64,000 bases of DNA from Maribacter sp044594925 (GTDB lineage: Bacteria > Bacteroidota > Bacteroidia > Flavobacteriales > Flavobacteriaceae). Location of the stretch: NCBI RefSeq assembly GCF_044594925.1, contig NZ_CP138991.1, positions 2,852,001 to 2,916,000 on the forward strand, read 5' to 3'. A model generated the notes under the pieces. The model saw only the letters and a program-made list of their open reading frames with translations. It did not search any database and had not been told where the DNA came from. Shown in pieces: positions 61,538 through 64,000 of the stretch. Made by a program: the position numbers and the translations under genes. Position 1 is the stretch's first letter. Each line of letters opens with the position of its first letter.

Positions 61538-62524
61538 CTAAAAATCGGCGTCAAAACTAATTTTTTGAGCATCCTCATCTTTTTCGTTGTTGAGGACCCC
61601 AGCCTTTTGATATTCCGAAACACGCTTTTCAAAGAAATTTGTTTTCCCTTGTAGGGATATCATATCCATGAAATCGAAAGGATTTGTTGCATTATAAACC
61701 TTATCACACTCTAATTCTACCAATAATCTATCAGTAACGAACTCCAAATATTGTGTCATTAGTTTAGAGTTCATTCCTATAAGACTCACAGGTAATGACT
61801 CCGTTATGAATTCACGCTCTATATCCAGAGCATTAGTTAATATCTGTTTAATTCTATCCTTAGGAACTTTGTTGATTAAATGTTTATTGTGAAGATGGAC
61901 AGCATAATCACAATGCATACCTTCATCTCTAGAAATCAATTCGTTAGAGAAAGTAAGTCCTGGCATAAGGCCTCTTTTCTTTAACCAAAAAATAGAGCAG
62001 AATGCTCCTGAAAAGAAAATCCCTTCAACCGCAGCAAAAGCTATAAGACGTTCTGCAAAGCTTGGAGACTCAATCCAGTTCAATGCCCAATCCGCTTTTT
62101 TCTTTATAGCAGGAAAGTTCTCTAATGCTTTAAATAAAACATTCTTCTCCTTCTCATCCTTTACGTATGTATCTATTAATAGCGAATATGTTTCTGAGTG
62201 AATATTCTCCATCATGATTTGAAAACCATAGAAAAATTTGGCCTCGGCATATTGCACTTCACTAACAAAATTCTCCGCTAGGTTTTCATTTACAATTCCA
62301 TCGGAAGCCGCAAAAAATGCAAGGATATGTTTTACAAAATAGCGCTCATCCTCACTCATTTTGTTTTCCCAATCATTAAGATCTTCGGTAAGGTCTATTT
62401 CCTCAGCGGTCCAAAAACAGGCTTCACACTTTTTATACCATTCCCATAAATCATGATGTTTGATAGGAAAAATTACAAAACGGTCGTCATTTGGTTCCAG
62501 AATAGGCTCTAAGGCTGCGGACAT
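61538..62524 (-). CDS. nrdB: Ribonucleoside-diphosphate reductase class Ia, beta (small) subunit
   Basis: 328 aa ferritin-like diiron protein. E106, H109 and the radical Tyr113 lie in MENIHSETYSLL, matching E. coli ETIHSRSY; further ligands are in WTAEEIDL and in a later ISRDEGMHCDYAVHL. A conserved Tyr means a tyrosyl-radical enzyme, not the class Ic Phe type. The C-terminal tail NEKDEDAQKISFDADF docks on NrdA. First gene of nrdB-nrdA. Confidence 0.96.
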   Translation of the reverse strand: MSAALEPILEPNDDRFVIFPIKHHDLWEWYKKCEACFWTAEEIDLTEDLNDWENKMSEDERYFVKHILAFFAASDGIVNENLAENFVSEVQYAEAKFFYGFQIMMENIHSETYSLLIDTYVKDEKEKNVLFKALENFPAIKKKADWALNWIESPSFAERLIAFAAVEGIFFSGAFCSIFWLKKRGLMPGLTFSNELISRDEGMHCDYAVHLHNKHLINKVPKDRIKQILTNALDIEREFITESLPVSLIGMNSKLMTQYLEFVTDRLLVELECDKVYNATNPFDFMDMISLQGKTNFFEKRVSEYQKAGVLNNEKDEDAQKISFDADF

Positions 62525-62740
62525 AGTTTTTACTTTTTAAAATTAGTTGTAAAGAAGATGAAAAGTACCTTCTAATAGGGACTAACAAAGATGTGGAAAT
62601 ACGAACGATTTACGAAGTCTGTTTTATCATTTGAAGCACAAAGTTTTTAACACAAGATGTTGAAATCTAAGCTCACAAGTGATGTTTATTGCCCTTAAGG
62701 ACTACTCTAATTTTATATAAAATAAATCCGAATGTTGAAC
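62525..62740. other. nrdB upstream region
   Basis: 216 bp without a gene between the nrdB start and the terminator at 62741. It must hold the nrd promoter (minus strand). The best -7 candidate is CATCTTTG, one mismatch from TAnnTTTG. I see no NrdR box pair and no riboswitch. Confidence 0.5.
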
Positions 62741-62788
62741 ACAAAAAAATAAACCAAAAAGTATAAATGTTATACCTCTTGGTTTATT
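62741..62788 (-). terminator. Strong intrinsic terminator, minus strand
   Basis: AATAAACCAA (62748-62757) pairs with TTGGTTTATT (62779-62788); inside, GTATAA (62761-62766) pairs with TTATAC (62770-62775) around ATG. On the minus strand a run of seven T follows. It ends a transcript coming from 62805 or above and insulates nrdB. Confidence 0.88.
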
Positions 62789-62802
62789 AAATACTCAAAG
62801 TA

Positions 62803-63010
62803 AATTAGGCCCAATTGTACGGCTCTTCCTGTGCTTCATCTAATGAAAATGCCCACCAAGTTCTAACTAAGGTAGTTCCCCCGAAACCTATTATTAGACT
62901 TGCGACTTAACAGTCTAGCTGCATCCGTCACTTTTTTGGCGCTCAAAACACTGGGCAAAAATATATTCGAAAACATATTTTCTGAGCCGTACCTCTTATT
63001 GGCCTTAATT
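62803..63010. repeat. Long-spaced inverted repeat around a broken small gene
   Basis: GTACGGCTC (62817-62825) is the exact reverse complement of GAGCCGTAC (62984-62992), and outside them TTAGGCC (62805-62811) matches GGCCTTAA (63001-63008). The space between arms is about 158 nt. It could close a structured RNA or mark a small mobile (MITE-like) element. The right arm begins at the stop codon of the gene at 63005. Confidence 0.6.
62805..62976 (-). pseudogene. Possible frameshifted 56-codon gene (or structured RNA) upstream of nrdB
   Basis: On the minus strand an ATG at 62976 opens 37 codons (MFSNIFLPSVLSAKKVTDAA, later RLLSRKSNNRFRG) to a TAG at 62863. Removing one G from the run of five at 62878-62882 would join it to the next frame, TTLVRTWWAFSLDEAQ then EEPYNWA and a TAA at 62805, giving 56 aa. 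Either a decayed gene, a sequencing slip in a homopolymer or a programmed shift could explain this. It is bracketed by inverted repeats, so an RNA role is the alternative. No family recognised. Confidence 0.4.
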
Positions 63011-63541
63011 CTTTCTAGTTTCAAACTCACCATATACGACCATGTTCTTTCCTTTCTCGTTTATAAACTGCATATTTAAATTTGCTTTGATTGTGTTATC
63101 GTTCATTGAAACTAATTCAATATTACCTGCTTCTGAAAAAAATGGTTTCTCACTAATAACATCCATATTAACAACACCAAAAATGCCATTAAAGTCATTT
63201 AAAAATCCATCTATTGGAGCAACAATATAATTTTCATTACACCTATCAGCAAATTTAGAATCACCAGTAATGAAAAGTGATATCGTGTAAGGCTGCACCT
63301 CTTCTTGTATAAGCAGTTCTAGTTTTAAAACATTTTTACCATACGTTGTATCATAGGTGTCTACTTTGATTTCAACCTCAGAAGACGCGTCTAAAACCTT
63401 GACAAAATTATAGTTGTGATACGAGAAATTATGGATGTCTTTGGAATGTATGTCAACCCCCAAGGACCTATTGGATATTAAAAGCATAGGTAAGAATCCT
63501 AAAAAGAGTAGTTTGCAAATTTTCATTAACGTATTTGGCAT
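63005..63541 (-). CDS. Hypothetical exported protein
   Basis: 178 aa (ATG 63541; ATG 63526 five codons in would also give a signal peptide MKICKLLFLGFLPMLLIS). The mature part is predicted all-beta (NYNFVKVLDASSEVEIKVDTYD, TISLFITGDSKFADRC, IKANLNMQFINEKGKNMVVYGEFE). No family recognised. It lies 15 bp after a 50-codon exported protein gene on the same strand and ends where the inverted repeat begins; the three elements probably share one transcript ending at 62741. Confidence 0.6.
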   Translation of the reverse strand: MPNTLMKICKLLFLGFLPMLLISNRSLGVDIHSKDIHNFSYHNYNFVKVLDASSEVEIKVDTYDTTYGKNVLKLELLIQEEVQPYTISLFITGDSKFADRCNENYIVAPIDGFLNDFNGIFGVVNMDVISEKPFFSEAGNIELVSMNDNTIKANLNMQFINEKGKNMVVYGEFETRKN

Positions 63542-63556
63542 TTCTCTAAACTTGAT

Positions 63557-63709
63557 TTAATCAGCTTTTTGGTTAACAAAAGTCTTATTCGTTACTACTG
63601 CTTTATGAGCAGCAGAATCTTCAATATTTGCGTTTTCCGATTTGCCAATTAAAACAGCGATACATAATGTAAGTAAAAGAAAAACAAACATTAACATACA
63701 TTTTTTCAT
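63557..63709 (-). CDS. Small exported or membrane-anchored protein, 50 aa
   Basis: ATG 63709 to TAA 63557. N-terminus MKKCMLMFVFLLLTLCIAV is a signal peptide or anchor, followed by a polar tail (GKSENANIEDSAAHKAVVTN..). Same strand and 15 bp before the 178-aa gene, so likely co-transcribed. Codon use is like its neighbours. No homologue known to me. Confidence 0.6.
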   Translation of the reverse strand: MKKCMLMFVFLLLTLCIAVLIGKSENANIEDSAAHKAVVTNKTFVNQKAD

Positions 63710-64000
63710 GACTAGGTTCTTAATGGTCGTTTGTATTATCTATATTTTAAGATAATAAAATGTCGAGTTATTGAAAGCTAAATTAGACCAAGACGCGCCT
63801 CTTAATAGTCATTATGTATATTTTGCTTATTTTCTTGTGTAATTGGGCAAACTTATATTTCAGGGTCAAAATTACTAACAATTAATGTAATCTTTTTCTT
63901 GTTAATTTAATGATTTTCCATCACTACACTAAGCACTTAACATTTAATACCAGTTATACTCCAATAAGTTCCATTGACACAAAAATGTCTCATTCTATAA
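63710..64000. other. Terminal intergenic region
   Basis: About 290 bp to the window end without a supported ORF. On the minus strand TAAGTTTG (plus CAAACTTA, 63848-63855) fits the -7 consensus and could drive the 50-aa/178-aa genes with a leader of about 140 nt. Otherwise AT-rich; nothing else recognised. Confidence 0.4.

Noticed and set aside
62641..62670. ACACAAGATGTTG-like sequence upstream of nrdB as an NrdR box
   Set aside because: Too few matches to the palindromic NrdR consensus and no second box at a helical spacing.
62803..63010. Cobalamin riboswitch or tmRNA in the inverted-repeat region
   Set aside because: The B12-box and tmRNA acceptor or tag sequences are not present; only a superficial CAGGAAGAGCC similarity exists.
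62803..63010. Integron attC site
   Set aside because: The arms lack the RYYYAAC/GTTRRRY core sites and no integrase or cassette array is nearby.

Overview
This window looks like chromosomal DNA of a marine-type, pigmented member of the Flavobacteriaceae (Bacteroidota). The evidence is an AT-rich genome with short intergenic spaces, promoter elements of the Bacteroidota form (-7 TAnnTTTG), many SPII lipoproteins, TonB-linked proteins, DUF families typical of the phylum (DUF3078, DUF4097, DUF6503, DUF1080) and carotenoid genes (lycopene cyclase and a prenyl diphosphate synthase). I see no rRNA, tRNA, CRISPR array, insertion sequence or prophage.

Layout. 1-2597: end of an ECF sigma gene, its zinc-finger anti-sigma factor, and two exported DUF4097 proteins. 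2594-9001: small envelope proteins and a large secreted S9 peptidase. 9153-16643: metal handling, with a CusA/CzcA pump fused to its TolC-like outer-membrane factor, its lipoprotein adaptor, a ZIP transporter and a DtxR-type regulator; a divergent TonB receptor at 16752-19013 has a candidate operator on its -7 box. 19056-21208: lycopene cyclase and polyprenyl synthase, converging. 21329-22428: second ECF sigma factor with small partners. 22461-29248: TetR regulator with a 15-bp-arm palindrome, then TolC, adaptor and RND pump. 29317-44748: mostly core genes (aspS, ClC channel, cold-shock protein, tadA, dxs, dgt, PiT phosphate transporter, nadD, gmk, yicC).

44802-58156 is the most distinctive region. 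It holds three DUF1080 (3-keto-glycoside hydrolase/lyase type) lipoproteins, three TIM-barrel sugar isomerase/epimerase-like proteins, two GMC oxidoreductases each with a C-x5-C-x3-C motif, a Tat-targeted gluconate 2-dehydrogenase subunit 3, a Gfo/Idh/MocA oxidoreductase and an MFS permease. There is no SusC/SusD pair and no classical glycoside hydrolase. The simplest reading is an oxidative sugar pathway: glycosides are oxidised to 3-keto sugars in the periplasm, cleaved by DUF1080 proteins, imported, and reduced or isomerised in the cytoplasm.

58157-64000: a gene-poor stretch with possible small membrane proteins, the class Ia ribonucleotide reductase genes nrdB-nrdA, and an upstream unit on the minus strand holding two small exported proteins and what looks like a frameshifted 56-codon gene lying between inverted repeats and ending at a strong terminator. 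Several convergent gene pairs overlap at their stop codons, and several promoters sit so close to the start codon that leaderless transcripts are likely.
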